Below, in pieces: positions 16,353-23,375 of a stretch of 33,901 bases of DNA (positions within the stretch are counted from its first letter, which is position 1; each line of letters begins with the position of its first letter). The notes beneath the pieces were generated by a model. The model did not search any database and was not told the DNA's origin. It was given only the letters and a program-made list of their open reading frames with translations. The position numbers and the translations under genes were made by a program. The stretch is from a virus. The stretch is taken from the IMG/VR virus record IMGVR_UViG_3300046836_000513, positions 1 to 33,901 of that record. The stretch is one strand, 5' to 3'.

Positions 16353-17876
16353 TTAAATTCTAATATTAGGTGTAAAGATATTATCTATATTAGCATTTTT
16401 TCTAGCGCCAGGGAAAGAAAAAGTTAATGCAAGCGCATCTCCTTCATCTGGACTGCGTACACCACGATTAGACTTCATGTCCTCTTTACTTTCAAGTTGA
16501 ATACGTCCTTGAGAATCGTTCTTAAAGAATGGGGCGCATAAATCAGCATGGAGAGAATTAGAATTTGGGATTTGGACTGGCGGCTCTTGTAGCCAAAGAC
16601 CCATGAGCGACCACATTTCAGCGCGAAGGTTATGATATCTATCTGAGTTATAAGCTTTGCGCGAACAATTAATGCATTGAACAATGTTGCCGTAGCCAAG
16701 TTCTATTAATCTATCTCCAATGCCTGCACCATAACCAATCGTATCAACACACACGTAATCAGGGCCTTCATCTTGGATGATACGAACAATCAAACCAACA
16801 ATTTGCATCGTGTCTAGGTTTTTATATGTCTGTAAATTATAAGCCACGCGTCCTTGTCGTCTAATAATCGATGTTCTATCTTTGCCCCGTCCTGCTGGAT
16901 CAACTCCGACAAATTTGACCCCAGCTGCCATTGCTTCGCAACTTCTTGCTGCTTGTACTTCTAGGTTTCCAATTAGTGACTTATCACCTGTAGTTATAAA
17001 TGCTTCTTCTGCATTGGATGGATATTCTTGTTTAAATGAAAGCTCATCGCAGACGTCATCCTCATCGTCAGCTAAAAGCCCATTGATTTTATATCTTCTC
17101 CATGCCATTTGTTCTTTAGTCAAGCCATAAATTCGTTGGTATGAAGCTTCTTCAGTAGATAAAGAAAATCCTTCTGGGACTGGTAATTTATATCCTGCGT
17201 CCCAATACCACGGGATAAAGATAGGAATAAACCCATTTCTACCTTTCATGGCCGATTCCCATACTCTATAAAAATAATTCCCCTTACCGTTAGCAGTACT
17301 TTCTAAAATTATTTCTGTGTTATCAATTAATGGGACCGCCTCGAGAATACCTTTGGAGTGGGCATTTGCATTTGCCCAGAGCGCCACTTCCGAACCATGA
17401 AATAATTGGATTGTGCTTGATCGACCAACTTCTTTAGTCTCAGCTGATCCGACCTTATATCCTGATTCGGGAGAAATGAAATTAAACTCTTTAACATTAT
17501 TTCTACCTTCAATTGGCTTTATCTGAATCGGGCAATAATCATGATAGCGCTTTACAATTTCAAATAAGTTATCTGTTGCACCTTGTAGATGCGCCATAAT
17601 AAATGCACGATATCCTGTTCTATGTGAAACAATATGATAAAAGCGCGCTGCTACATAAGTAGAAATTCCTTGTTGACGTCCTTTTAAAATAATTGCTCTA
17701 ACTTTACCAGTTTTAAGCTTTTGTTCTTCGAGTTGTTTATGTAAATAAAGTTGCGCAGCATTAAAAGCGAAAGGAACAATCTTGGCATCTTTCGTTCTGA
17801 TATATAGGCATTTATAAGCGTAGTGTGTTAAGTCCCTCTTTAACTTTAAACGTACTGTAATTTCTTCAGGTGTCAT
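16353..17876 (-). CDS. terL: Terminase large subunit (packaging ATPase and nuclease)
   Basis: A full-length 507-residue protein. The ATPase domain has a Walker-A-like loop KGRQQGIS at residues 65-72. A FHGSEVALW segment near 160-168 carries the acidic Walker-B partner, and ILESTANG near 190-197 is the coupling motif. The RNase-H-like nuclease domain has VGVDPAGRGKD (D326), CVDTIGYG (D378) and DEGDALALT (D480). It drives DNA into the procapsid and cuts headfuls. The small subunit is not adjacent; it lies about 4.4 kb upstream (22303-22686). The ATG shares a base with the stop of the preceding gene (TAATG). Confidence 0.95.
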   Translation of the reverse strand: MTPEEITVRLKLKRDLTHYAYKCLYIRTKDAKIVPFAFNAAQLYLHKQLEEQKLKTGKVRAIILKGRQQGISTYVAARFYHIVSHRTGYRAFIMAHLQGATDNLFEIVKRYHDYCPIQIKPIEGRNNVKEFNFISPESGYKVGSAETKEVGRSSTIQLFHGSEVALWANANAHSKGILEAVPLIDNTEIILESTANGKGNYFYRVWESAMKGRNGFIPIFIPWYWDAGYKLPVPEGFSLSTEEASYQRIYGLTKEQMAWRRYKINGLLADDEDDVCDELSFKQEYPSNAEEAFITTGDKSLIGNLEVQAARSCEAMAAGVKFVGVDPAGRGKDRTSIIRRQGRVAYNLQTYKNLDTMQIVGLIVRIIQDEGPDYVCVDTIGYGAGIGDRLIELGYGNIVQCINCSRKAYNSDRYHNLRAEMWSLMGLWLQEPPVQIPNSNSLHADLCAPFFKNDSQGRIQLESKEDMKSNRGVRSPDEGDALALTFSFPGARKNANIDNIFTPNIRI

Positions 17877-18202
17877 TATTCATGCTCAACGGCCTTCTTA
17901 GATAATTTATACTCAATCATTTTACATCCAAACATAAAGCTAATAATGTAATTCCCGTCATCATCAAAGTTTAACAATGAATTTAAAATAGCTTCTCTTG
18001 TATGCTGCTGAACATTTAATGATGCAATTAGCATGTCTAGATTATTTGCATAACCTACAGAATGGTCTTTCTGGAAATATTCCATCAACTTTTCATTCTT
18101 TTTAACCATATTATTTTCATGGTCAATCGATAAGTCTTGCATAACTTCACCTTCTAATTTTTTAGCCCTTAGTAATCGTCGTTCCCATCGTTCGTTCATC
18201 AT
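17876..18202 (-). CDS. Hypothetical protein immediately upstream of terL
   Basis: This 108-residue protein is predicted helical in its first 90 residues (RWERRLLRAKKLEGEVMQDL, then a Leu/Asn-rich region) with a short C-terminal strand pair (GNYIISFMFGCKMIEYKLS). It overlaps its upstream neighbour (ATGA) and terL (TAATG), so translation is probably coupled to packaging genes. No family is recognised. Confidence 0.7.
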   Translation of the reverse strand: MMNERWERRLLRAKKLEGEVMQDLSIDHENNMVKKNEKLMEYFQKDHSVGYANNLDMLIASLNVQQHTREAILNSLLNFDDDGNYIISFMFGCKMIEYKLSKKAVEHE

Positions 18203-18411
18203 AATAAGTTCCCAGATAACATCATCGCTTTAATCTGACGCTCCGCAAGCGGATGTAATGCCCGAACAGAAGCGACAAACTTAAATGCTAAATCAATAGC
18301 TGTATGTAAATCTTCCTGCGCATTTCTTTCTAATCTTGCATCAGGCGCAATTTCATTTCTCTCTGAAATTCCAGTATAACCCTCTGAAATAATAACATCT
18401 TGAGACATCAT
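18199..18411 (-). CDS. Small hypothetical helical protein
   Basis: This 70-residue protein has a polar N-terminus followed by two helices (EDLHTAIDLAFKFVASVRAL, then AERQIKAMMLS). The two ATGs at the start overlap the upstream stop. The size and two-helix layout recall small phage nucleotide-sponge or anti-defence proteins, but I see no diagnostic residues and make no assignment. Confidence 0.65.
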   Translation of the reverse strand: MMSQDVIISEGYTGISERNEIAPDARLERNAQEDLHTAIDLAFKFVASVRALHPLAERQIKAMMLSGNLL

Positions 18412-18686
18412 ACTTTTTCTTCTCCTAATAATTTGTCTCGTATTGGGTCTAGCAAATGCTTTCTAATTCTAGCTTTTTGTTGCTCAATGCTTTCATAAAT
18501 GCTCATTATTAAGCTAAGCTCAGATGTCTTAATTTCACCGTTGAATCTAAATTTAATTATACCAACAACATCATTACCAAGCTGCGGATAAACTCCCAAG
18601 CATTCAATCCCAGCGATGCCATACTCTGCATTTACCCATTCTTTAAATGCGTCCCAACGCATCCAATCGTTTTTAATTTCGCCCAT
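18408..18686 (-). CDS. Hypothetical protein
   Basis: This 92-residue protein has a compact alpha/beta look. It has a Trp-rich first helix (NDWMRWDAFKEWVNAEYG), a strand region (VVGIIKFRFNGEIKTSEL) and a charged C-terminal helix (QQKARIRKHLLDPIRDKL). It overlaps the next gene by 4 nt. No family is recognised. Confidence 0.66.
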   Translation of the reverse strand: MGEIKNDWMRWDAFKEWVNAEYGIAGIECLGVYPQLGNDVVGIIKFRFNGEIKTSELSLIMSIYESIEQQKARIRKHLLDPIRDKLLGEEKV

Positions 18687-18688
18687 AG

Positions 18689-18889
18689 TTAATCCTCAGT
18701 TTTAAATAATGAATCTTTATGATGGCCGATTATTACCCTATTCGGTAATAATCGGCATGATGATACCCAATAATATTTCTTCTTTTCATCAGAATAACAG
18801 CATATCTCTACTTGCCTATCGCCATACAGTTCATACGCTGTTTCTAAGTTATGGATGAGTTCCAATATCTTCATGCATCTACTTACCAT
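18689..18889 (-). CDS. Small hypothetical protein containing a perfect inverted repeat in its gene
   Basis: This 66-residue protein could start at the ATG at 18889 (AGG 5 nt upstream, 11-nt overlap with the upstream gene) or at a second in-frame ATG at 18874 (MKILELIHNLETAYELYGDR). The sequence is alpha then beta (QVEICCYSDEKKKYYWVSSC). The last third of the gene holds a 13-bp perfect inverted repeat (18725-18756). The opening resembles short phage proteins with a KILELI..L start, but I cannot name a family. Confidence 0.62.
   Translation of the reverse strand: MVSRCMKILELIHNLETAYELYGDRQVEICCYSDEKKKYYWVSSCRLLPNRVIIGHHKDSLFKTED
18725..18756. repeat. Perfect 13-bp inverted repeat, 6-nt loop
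   Basis: GCCGATTATTACC (18725-18737) and its exact complement (18744-18756) flank CTATTC. It lies inside a coding sequence and neither strand has a following T tract, so it is not a standard terminator. It could be an mRNA hairpin that affects processing or a protein-binding palindrome. Confidence 0.8.
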
Positions 18890-19562
18890 GATAACCTATA
18901 GATACACCCACACTGTCTTTTCCATCCTCTCTACTTTCAGCTTCATTGCCTTTTGGATGTTCGCTACTTGGAGTGCTCGAAGTAGATGTCGTCGTATCTT
19001 GGATAGATGAGTGCGTACTAGAAACAAAAAATGTTTCCTTCTTTCCCCATATAATCGACGAAGCATCCCCTGAATGTGATAATGCTGCTTCTTCACCATC
19101 AGTTTCTTTTTTACGACACGAACGTTTAAAAATTCCAAAGCTATCTAATGCCCTATAAATTCCATAACCTGTAGCTGCAGATACAAATACCGGATGAATA
19201 ATATTTAATGCGTTTTGATGGAAAATATCTCGAATACGATACATAACATCCAATACAATCGCTGGGAATATAATTTCAGTGGTAGCTCCAATTCCTTTAA
19301 ATCCAGCATCAATGCTACGCGCTATAATATGATATTCTTCTTCCTTCAAATCGGGATTAGCTTCTTTATAGCGGTGCAACATCTCTTTTGCTGCAAACGA
19401 TAAAACACTTCCGCAAATATAAGCATAACTGAATGTGGATGGATGACTAAAGATGGTTTCATTGAACCATGTACTATATACGAAAGGAATGACCGCCAAA
19501 TCCATGACGCTTGTATACATCCGTTTTGCACTTCCAGCCATACTATTTGCTGTATCTAACAT
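18879..19562 (-). CDS. Multi-pass membrane protein with long polar tail
   Basis: This 227-residue protein has three or four hydrophobic segments in the first 140 residues (LAVIPFVYSTWF; YAYICGSVLSFAAKEML; IIFPAIVLDVMYRI; IIHPVFVSAATGYGIYRAL). A hydrophilic Ser/Thr/Glu-rich tail of about 85 residues follows, probably disordered. The ATG at 19562 follows GAGG by 9 nt; an upstream TTG would add five residues. It is the largest gene between terS and terL. A holin, an injection channel or an exclusion protein are all conceivable; no family is recognised. Confidence 0.68.
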   Translation of the reverse strand: MLDTANSMAGSAKRMYTSVMDLAVIPFVYSTWFNETIFSHPSTFSYAYICGSVLSFAAKEMLHRYKEANPDLKEEEYHIIARSIDAGFKGIGATTEIIFPAIVLDVMYRIRDIFHQNALNIIHPVFVSAATGYGIYRALDSFGIFKRSCRKKETDGEEAALSHSGDASSIIWGKKETFFVSSTHSSIQDTTTSTSSTPSSEHPKGNEAESREDGKDSVGVSIGYHGK

Positions 19563-19582
19563 ATTAATTTTCCTCAACGTTA

Positions 19583-19774
19583 TTAAAAAATCATTACCTT
19601 ACAAAATCCCGTCTTATTATTAACCTTATCTATACACTTAGACTCTAATTCACGCTTAATAACTTGGACAAAATCAAACGCCTCTTCGTGTGTAGATATT
19701 TTAGCTGCAATGCTAAGGCAATTAGTGTACTCAAATATATTTATGTCGTAATTTATTTTATTTTCATTTTCCAT
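19583..19774 (-). CDS. Small hypothetical protein
   Basis: This 63-residue acidic protein, with a helical centre (IAAKISTHEEAFDFVQVIKR) and a Cys-Lys-rich end, overlaps the upstream lipoprotein gene by 11 nt. It lies just before the membrane-protein gene. Function unknown. Confidence 0.58.
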   Translation of the reverse strand: MENENKINYDINIFEYTNCLSIAAKISTHEEAFDFVQVIKRELESKCIDKVNNKTGFCKVMIF

Positions 19775-19919
19775 GATTACTGCAATGCTCCATTAAAATT
19801 TGTTGCCCATTCATTGTGAGCGGATAGTAATAACACCTTGGCGGTATTTTATCTAAGTTGTCAGCTATGCAACCGCACAACATTAGCGTCAATGGAACTA
19901 TATAAATTAATCTAATCAT
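19764..19919 (-). CDS. Small lipoprotein (possible outer-membrane spanin or exclusion protein)
   Basis: This 51-residue protein has a signal sequence MIRLIYIVPLTLMLCGC with a lipobox LCGC, putting the modified Cys at position 17 and leaving a mature peptide of about 35 residues. GAGG lies 7 nt before the ATG, which overlaps the upstream stop (ATGA). The preceding gene encodes a 53-residue single-pass membrane protein. The pair has the arrangement of inner and outer spanins but is short, so the lysis role is only a suggestion. A lipoprotein implies a Gram-negative host envelope. Confidence 0.72.
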   Translation of the reverse strand: MIRLIYIVPLTLMLCGCIADNLDKIPPRCYYYPLTMNGQQILMEHCSNHGK

Positions 19920-20077
19920 TTCTTGACCTCATTTGAAGAGCCAACCGAAACTACAGGTTGAGCACCTAGAATTAAACTCATCACTGGCATTTTAAAATAA
20001 TGCGCTTGGAACAATACAAAACCCATGGCGAAGATAATTACTAATGGAAATAGCCACAACGGCGTATCATCATTCAT
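19916..20077 (-). CDS. Small single-pass membrane protein
   Basis: This 53-residue protein has one membrane helix (LWLFPLVIIFAMGFVLFQ) near residues 7-24 after a short acidic N-terminus, then a Val/Ser-rich tail. Its start shares a base with the stop of the MPSKSK gene (TAATG), and its end overlaps the lipoprotein start (ATGA). It could be the membrane partner of that lipoprotein, or a holin-like peptide. Confidence 0.66.
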   Translation of the reverse strand: MNDDTPLWLFPLVIIFAMGFVLFQAHYFKMPVMSLILGAQPVVSVGSSNEVKK

Positions 20078-20235
20078 TATTTCTTTTTCCTCTTGCCTTT
20101 TAATATTCCGGTACCAGCATCAGCTTTATTAAACTCTTTACCAACTTTAACTGGTATTCCAACTTTCTTTGCAAAGCCCTTATCATGTGCAACTGCGGCC
20201 ATTAATTTTGCTTGAGCTTTTGACTTACTTGGCAT
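20077..20235 (-). CDS. Small basic phage protein of the MPSKSxAQ type
   Basis: This 52-residue Lys-rich protein, MPSKSKAQAKLMAAVAHDKG, then FAKKVGIPVKVGKEF and NKADAG, closes with a basic tail. I recognise this pattern from small conserved proteins in many podo- and siphophages of Gram-negative hosts; their role is not known to me. The start overlaps the upstream gene by 11 nt with the junction ATGCCAAGTAA. Confidence 0.8.
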   Translation of the reverse strand: MPSKSKAQAKLMAAVAHDKGFAKKVGIPVKVGKEFNKADAGTGILKGKRKKK

Positions 20236-20551
20236 TATATTCCTCCGGAATGTATATTAAGTCTGTTCTGGAAATAATCTCCCCAGTCATCATGCTTCTC
20301 TGAAATTTCAATGTTATTTTAAATTCAATGCCTTCATCACCACCTACTAAAGGATTTAAAGCATGCGACTTTAGCTCTGTAAAATTAACTATTTCTTGAG
20401 GAAAGTTAGTGGTTTTAGCTAATTCTGAGATTAATGAACTCACATGACTCTGGAAAATGCTTAATGCTTTAACTGAGTCCATATCTGTAAATGGAGAACA
20501 TTTACCGTTATCTACAATTATTTGCTGGTTTTCTTTAATTTTACTTAGCAT
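20225..20551 (-). CDS. Tandem paralogue 2, hypothetical protein
   Basis: This 108-residue protein is clearly related to its upstream neighbour, with a shared end pattern GIEFKI..F........RTDLIYIPEE..AK and a similar helical N-terminal half. The fold looks like alpha helices followed by a three-stranded sheet. Start and stop both use the same 11-nt overlap type (ATGCTAAGTAA and ATGCCAAGTAA), which suggests the duplicated unit included its junction. Function unknown. Confidence 0.7.
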   Translation of the reverse strand: MLSKIKENQQIIVDNGKCSPFTDMDSVKALSIFQSHVSSLISELAKTTNFPQEIVNFTELKSHALNPLVGGDEGIEFKITLKFQRSMMTGEIISRTDLIYIPEEYNAK

Positions 20552-20864
20552 CTTCTTCCTCCGGTTTATATATCAAATCAAATCTTCTGAAAACACCGCC
20601 TTTTTCATTCATATAAAAAGATACCCGAATTTTAAACTCAATTCCTGGAGAGTTAAAAGGACCAACTAAATTCAAATCGCATTCTTCGATACGTAAAAAC
20701 TTTCCAAATTCTTCATGGAACCCAGTCTTATCAGTTAAAGCATTAATTAACATTCTTATACATTCATGAAAATATCCTTTGTCGCGCGACTGATGGTTTT
20801 CTGGGTTAGAACTCACCTCGTATTGAATGTGCAAGTCATAAGGTGTTTTCATTTTACTTGGCAT
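20541..20864 (-). CDS. Tandem paralogue 1, hypothetical protein
   Basis: This 107-residue protein is related to the downstream 108-residue protein. It starts MPSKMKTPYDLHIQYE, and its first four residues repeat the MPSK start of the basic protein two genes on. The C-terminal half (GIEFKIRVSFYMNEKGGVFR, then RFDLIYKPEEEDAK) is the conserved part. No family is recognised; the pair is probably an in-phage duplication that has diverged. Confidence 0.7.
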   Translation of the reverse strand: MPSKMKTPYDLHIQYEVSSNPENHQSRDKGYFHECIRMLINALTDKTGFHEEFGKFLRIEECDLNLVGPFNSPGIEFKIRVSFYMNEKGGVFRRFDLIYKPEEEDAK

Positions 20865-21032
20865 CTATATCTCCGTCGCTGGTTTAATGCACATTAACTT
20901 ATCAGGCTCTACAATCAAAACGCTTACCCTAGCATTGTAATGCGCTTCATGAACAACTTCATATTTGCCACATTCAGTTGAGCATGCAGATAGAGTAGCT
21001 AGCGCTGCAATCATCATTAATAGTTTAATCAT
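20865..21032 (-). CDS. Small lipoprotein (spanin-like partner)
   Basis: This 55-residue protein has the signal MIKLLMMIAALATLSACSTE, lipobox LSAC, lipidated Cys at 17. The mature part (CSTECGKYEVVHEAHYNARV) is short. GGAG lies 8 nt before the ATG, which shares a base with the stop of the upstream membrane-protein gene (TAATG). Second membrane-helix/lipoprotein couple in this block. An outer spanin, or an envelope exclusion lipoprotein, fits the layout. Confidence 0.76.
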   Translation of the reverse strand: MIKLLMMIAALATLSACSTECGKYEVVHEAHYNARVSVLIVEPDKLMCIKPATEI

Positions 21033-21208
21033 TACTTATCTCCCTTTTCTCTATAATGCCAAGGGTTATAGTTATAACCAATGTTCTCTTTAATCTGGCG
21101 CAACTCAACCCATATCTTTCTCAGTAACTCGTCAAGCTTCATATAGATGAATACTAGCGCAACTAAAATACATGAGAGTATCCAAACTTCTAAATCAGGT
21201 GTTGTCAT
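21032..21208 (-). CDS. Small membrane protein with charged helix (inner-spanin-like)
   Basis: From the ATG at 21208 (MTTPDLEVWILSCILVALVF) this is a 58-residue protein with an N-terminal membrane helix, then a charged amphipathic helix (KLDELLRKIWVELRQIKENI). AGAGAA lies about 8 nt upstream; an earlier ATG at 21229 with AAGGTG is an alternative that adds seven residues. A type-II membrane helix plus coiled coil followed directly by a lipoprotein gene is the plan of an i-spanin/o-spanin pair, although both are unusually short. Confidence 0.66.
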   Translation of the reverse strand: MTTPDLEVWILSCILVALVFIYMKLDELLRKIWVELRQIKENIGYNYNPWHYREKGDK

Positions 21209-21533
21209 TATTATTCTCTTGTTTTGCATTCTTCACCTTATCAGTAGCTAAGTTAGCTTCATGGGCTGTAGGCAAACCAATATTCATAGAAATGGCGGGT
21301 CTTGGGTTTTTCCAATCGATGAAATAATCATGCCCACCTGGTTCTATTTCATACCCATGAGAAGTCAGCAGGTCTAGAGTAGTTTGGTTCATAGGTATAT
21401 GAATCAAACATGCTATATATCCTCTCGATACGGCAATATTAATAGAATCAATTAAATACTGCAGCATATAGCTATAATCTGCATTTACTGCGGCGATAAT
21501 ATCTTTAATAGCATTTTCTTTTATAGCACTCAT
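21195..21533 (-). CDS. Hypothetical alpha/beta protein
   Basis: This 112-residue protein has helix 1 (NAIKDIIAAVNADYSYMLQY), the strand YIACLIHIPMN, helix 2 (TLDLLTSHGYEIEPGGHDYF) and a polar tail. The pattern L..S.GYE.....DYFIDW recalls small phage proteins that include a GYxV..G....Y.I.W sheet. GAGGG lies 9 nt before the ATG. No function is assigned. Confidence 0.68.
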   Translation of the reverse strand: MSAIKENAIKDIIAAVNADYSYMLQYLIDSINIAVSRGYIACLIHIPMNQTTLDLLTSHGYEIEPGGHDYFIDWKNPRPAISMNIGLPTAHEANLATDKVKNAKQENNNDNT

Positions 21534-21549
21534 TTAATTACCCTCTAAA

Positions 21550-21828
21550 TTACAATAATAATCCACAAACGCCTTTGTTTTCAATTCGATGAATATAAGA
21601 TTTATCTAACAATGAAACTCCGCAGTATCCACAACGTGGAACTTCTTTGGCTTCGTATTCATCAACTCTTTCTAACAGTTCAATATCTACCAATCTATCA
21701 TCTTTATATTTAGTTTGGTTCCAGTGTCCTAATGCGTTTATAGAATTTTCTGATTTAACTAATGTCAACTGAGGAACTTTCCCCTCGTGTGGGCTGTATG
21801 AAGTATACCTAATCTTGTATATGTTCAT
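21550..21828 (-). CDS. Hypothetical protein with C-terminal half zinc ribbon
   Basis: This 92-residue protein has a small beta domain at the front (IYKIRYTSYSPHEGKVPQL, then SENSINALGHW). A CGYCG knuckle and a late Cys sit near the C-terminus (PRCGYCGVSLLD, GVCGLLL). Two paired cysteines plus one give an incomplete zinc site unless a His (YIHRI) is the fourth ligand. It overlaps the upstream gene by 4 nt. Confidence 0.66.
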   Translation of the reverse strand: MNIYKIRYTSYSPHEGKVPQLTLVKSENSINALGHWNQTKYKDDRLVDIELLERVDEYEAKEVPRCGYCGVSLLDKSYIHRIENKGVCGLLL

Positions 21829-22142
21829 TCTTTACCTTCAGCTACTTGTTTACTTTTTTTCAATAATTCTATTTCTTGTTTAAGCAAGAAATTTTCTTTA
21901 TGAAGCGCAAACGATTCTTTACGAAGCCGTTCTCCTTCATCATAAAAATTTCCTTCATATTGGCTATGATAATAATTAGCCACCGGTATACGTATGCGCT
22001 CAAGCAAAGTACAAACCTCATTTGCTACATATCTTTGGTGCTCGTGATTAGCGTTTATCGTAAATGAGAGACTTCTAAAGGCATTAAGCGGCTCATATTC
22101 CGGCTCCGGATACTTCGCATCAAATTCTTCTCTTGTCATCAT
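21825..22142 (-). CDS. Hypothetical helical protein
   Basis: This 105-residue protein begins MMTREEFDAKYPEPEYEPLN and continues as long helices with a C-terminal coiled coil (RLRKESFALHKENFLLKQEI, ELLKKSKQ). The start overlaps the upstream zinc protein (ATGA). Function unknown. Confidence 0.68.
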   Translation of the reverse strand: MMTREEFDAKYPEPEYEPLNAFRSLSFTINANHEHQRYVANEVCTLLERIRIPVANYYHSQYEGNFYDEGERLRKESFALHKENFLLKQEIELLKKSKQVAEGKE

Positions 22143-22303
22143 TCGTCCTCAATCAGCTTAGGTTTAGGTTTAATTTCAATATCGTATTCTTCCTTGCAGT
22201 CTCCGCATAAAACAACCACGTAACAATCTCTATAATCTACATCCGTATCATAATAAGCTTTATAATTACATTTGTCGCAGAATCTATAATCACACCCAGC
22301 CAT
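22139..22303 (-). CDS. Zinc-ribbon microprotein
   Basis: This 54-residue protein, MAGCDYRFCDKCNYKAYY, then CYVVVLCGDCKEEYDIEIKP, has CDKC and CGDC knuckles spaced for a zinc ribbon. The start shares a base with the terS stop (TAATG) and the end overlaps the next ATG (ATGA). It is one of about ten such proteins scattered through the small-gene blocks. Confidence 0.74.
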   Translation of the reverse strand: MAGCDYRFCDKCNYKAYYDTDVDYRDCYVVVLCGDCKEEYDIEIKPKPKLIEDE

Positions 22304-22686
22304 TATCCCAAATCCTCAATTAGCTTCTGGTTCATTTTATGTTCGACAATTAAATCTCGTTCTGTGTCATGAAATAATTTTAAATGCTTTCCTAAAAGTT
22401 CATTTGCTTTTAATGCAGCGTTCGCAGCTTTCATTTTTTTCTTGCTCGCAAAATGTTTTAAATTACCTAAAACAAACTCTGCATTAATTCCCATTTTTTC
22501 TGCTGTCTCACTCATGGTTTTCTCTATTTTAACCTTTATTTGAGGTTTATTGAGGTTCTCATATGCCATCTCTCCAGCAGTCTTTTTACTGTATCCAGCT
22601 TTGATTGCTGACTGCTTTCCATTTCCTGTTTTAATGTATTCTTTAATAAACTTATCCTGTTTTATTGTTAGCTTTTGTTCTTTCAT
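22303..22686 (-). CDS. terS: Terminase small subunit
   Basis: This 127-residue protein starts MKEQKLTIKQDKFIKEYIKT, followed by GNGKQSAIKAGYSKKTA, the classic helix-turn-helix opening of the Terminase_2 small-subunit family. A helical middle (MSETAEKMGINAEFVLGNLK) and the phrase ANAALKANELLGKHLKLF are also typical. An in-frame ATG at 22722 would add 12 residues but overlaps the upstream gene more; the later start fits the family. TerS recognises the packaging site, often within its own gene, and stimulates TerL. Confidence 0.88.
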   Translation of the reverse strand: MKEQKLTIKQDKFIKEYIKTGNGKQSAIKAGYSKKTAGEMAYENLNKPQIKVKIEKTMSETAEKMGINAEFVLGNLKHFASKKKMKAANAALKANELLGKHLKLFHDTERDLIVEHKMNQKLIEDLG

Positions 22687-22810
22687 ATTTTTTAAATATT
22701 TCTTCAATAGTAAAGCCGCCATAAGATTTGCAATCTCTACCTGGAATAAAAACTCTTTCTATTTCTTTATTCTTATTCTTCATTTTGGTTTTTTGACTTT
22801 CTTTTTTCAT
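22652..22810 (-). CDS. Small hypothetical protein overlapping terS
   Basis: From the ATG at 22810 it is 52 residues (or 43 from 22783). The core RVFIPGRDCKSYGGFTIEEI looks conserved rather than random. It overlaps both its neighbours in other frames: the 50-residue gene by 38 nt and terS by 35 nt. Neither ATG has a strong ribosome site, so coupling is likely. Moderate support. Confidence 0.5.
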   Translation of the reverse strand: MKKESQKTKMKNKNKEIERVFIPGRDCKSYGGFTIEEIFKKYERTKANNKTG

Positions 22811-22925
22811 ATTCTTTTAATAGTTGTTGATAAAGATTGTAGCGTTGAAGTGCATTCCCACATTTAGCAATTCTAATTATATTTTTTCTGCGAATAGCTT
22901 TTTGCTCTTCAGTAAGTTTATTCAT
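22773..22925 (-). CDS. Small basic helical protein
   Basis: This 50-residue Lys/Arg/Gln-rich helix (MNKLTEEQKAIRRKNIIRIA, then LQRYNLYQQLLKEYEKRK) overlaps the upstream zinc protein by 4 nt (ATGA-type). It may bind nucleic acid. Function unknown. Confidence 0.6.
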   Translation of the reverse strand: MNKLTEEQKAIRRKNIIRIAKCGNALQRYNLYQQLLKEYEKRKSKNQNEE

Positions 22926-23185
22926 TTCAATCTCGCTTCTAATATATCTTGTTTTTCTTCTTCGGATAACGATTCAAAATATTTAAAAATCTCATTAACT
23001 TGTTGGTTGCACTCTGGAATTGTATTGGCGTAACTACCAATGCCGATACTCATTCTAAGTCTATCCAGCATGTCACTCATTCCAACTCTAGACTTAGTGC
23101 AATCATAACAGCTCTCAAAATAATACCCATGTTTAACAATATAGATAATTCCACACTCAGAGCATTTTCTAGATTTATTATTCAT
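22922..23185 (-). CDS. Zinc-ribbon protein with helical tail
   Basis: This 87-residue protein has a ribbon in the first 32 residues (KCSECGIIYIVKHGYYFESC then YDCTKSR), with knuckles CSEC and CYDC. A helical remainder follows that contains a further Cys and ends EEEKQDILEARLK. It overlaps its upstream neighbour by 8 nt. Confidence 0.7.
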   Translation of the reverse strand: MNNKSRKCSECGIIYIVKHGYYFESCYDCTKSRVGMSDMLDRLRMSIGIGSYANTIPECNQQVNEIFKYFESLSEEEKQDILEARLK

Positions 23186-23375
23186 TTTTTATCCCGTGCA
23201 CTGTAAAACTAAATTCATTATCATTTTTTGGCGAAGTAAAAAAATCAATTGCAGTTAAACATTCTGGATGTTTGAGTAAAAGTTCACATTCATCTAACCA
23301 TTCACTATCAAAAATTCGTCGTTGCGACTTTATATATTTATCGAATATCTGTTCCCATGTTATTTTATTATTCAT
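23178..23375 (-). CDS. Small hypothetical protein
   Basis: This 65-residue protein, MNNKITWEQIFDKYIKSQRR onward, carries a short helix, then CELLLKHPECLTAIDFF and a C-terminal strand. It begins with the MNNK start also used by the next gene. Function unknown. Confidence 0.6.
   Translation of the reverse strand: MNNKITWEQIFDKYIKSQRRIFDSEWLDECELLLKHPECLTAIDFFTSPKNDNEFSFTVHGIKNE

Noticed and set aside
18199-18411. Cyclic-nucleotide sponge (Acb2-like) protein
   Set aside because: Size and helix layout are compatible, but no diagnostic residues could be identified by eye.
18725-18756. Rho-independent terminator
   Set aside because: There is no T tract on either strand and the element is inside an open coding sequence.
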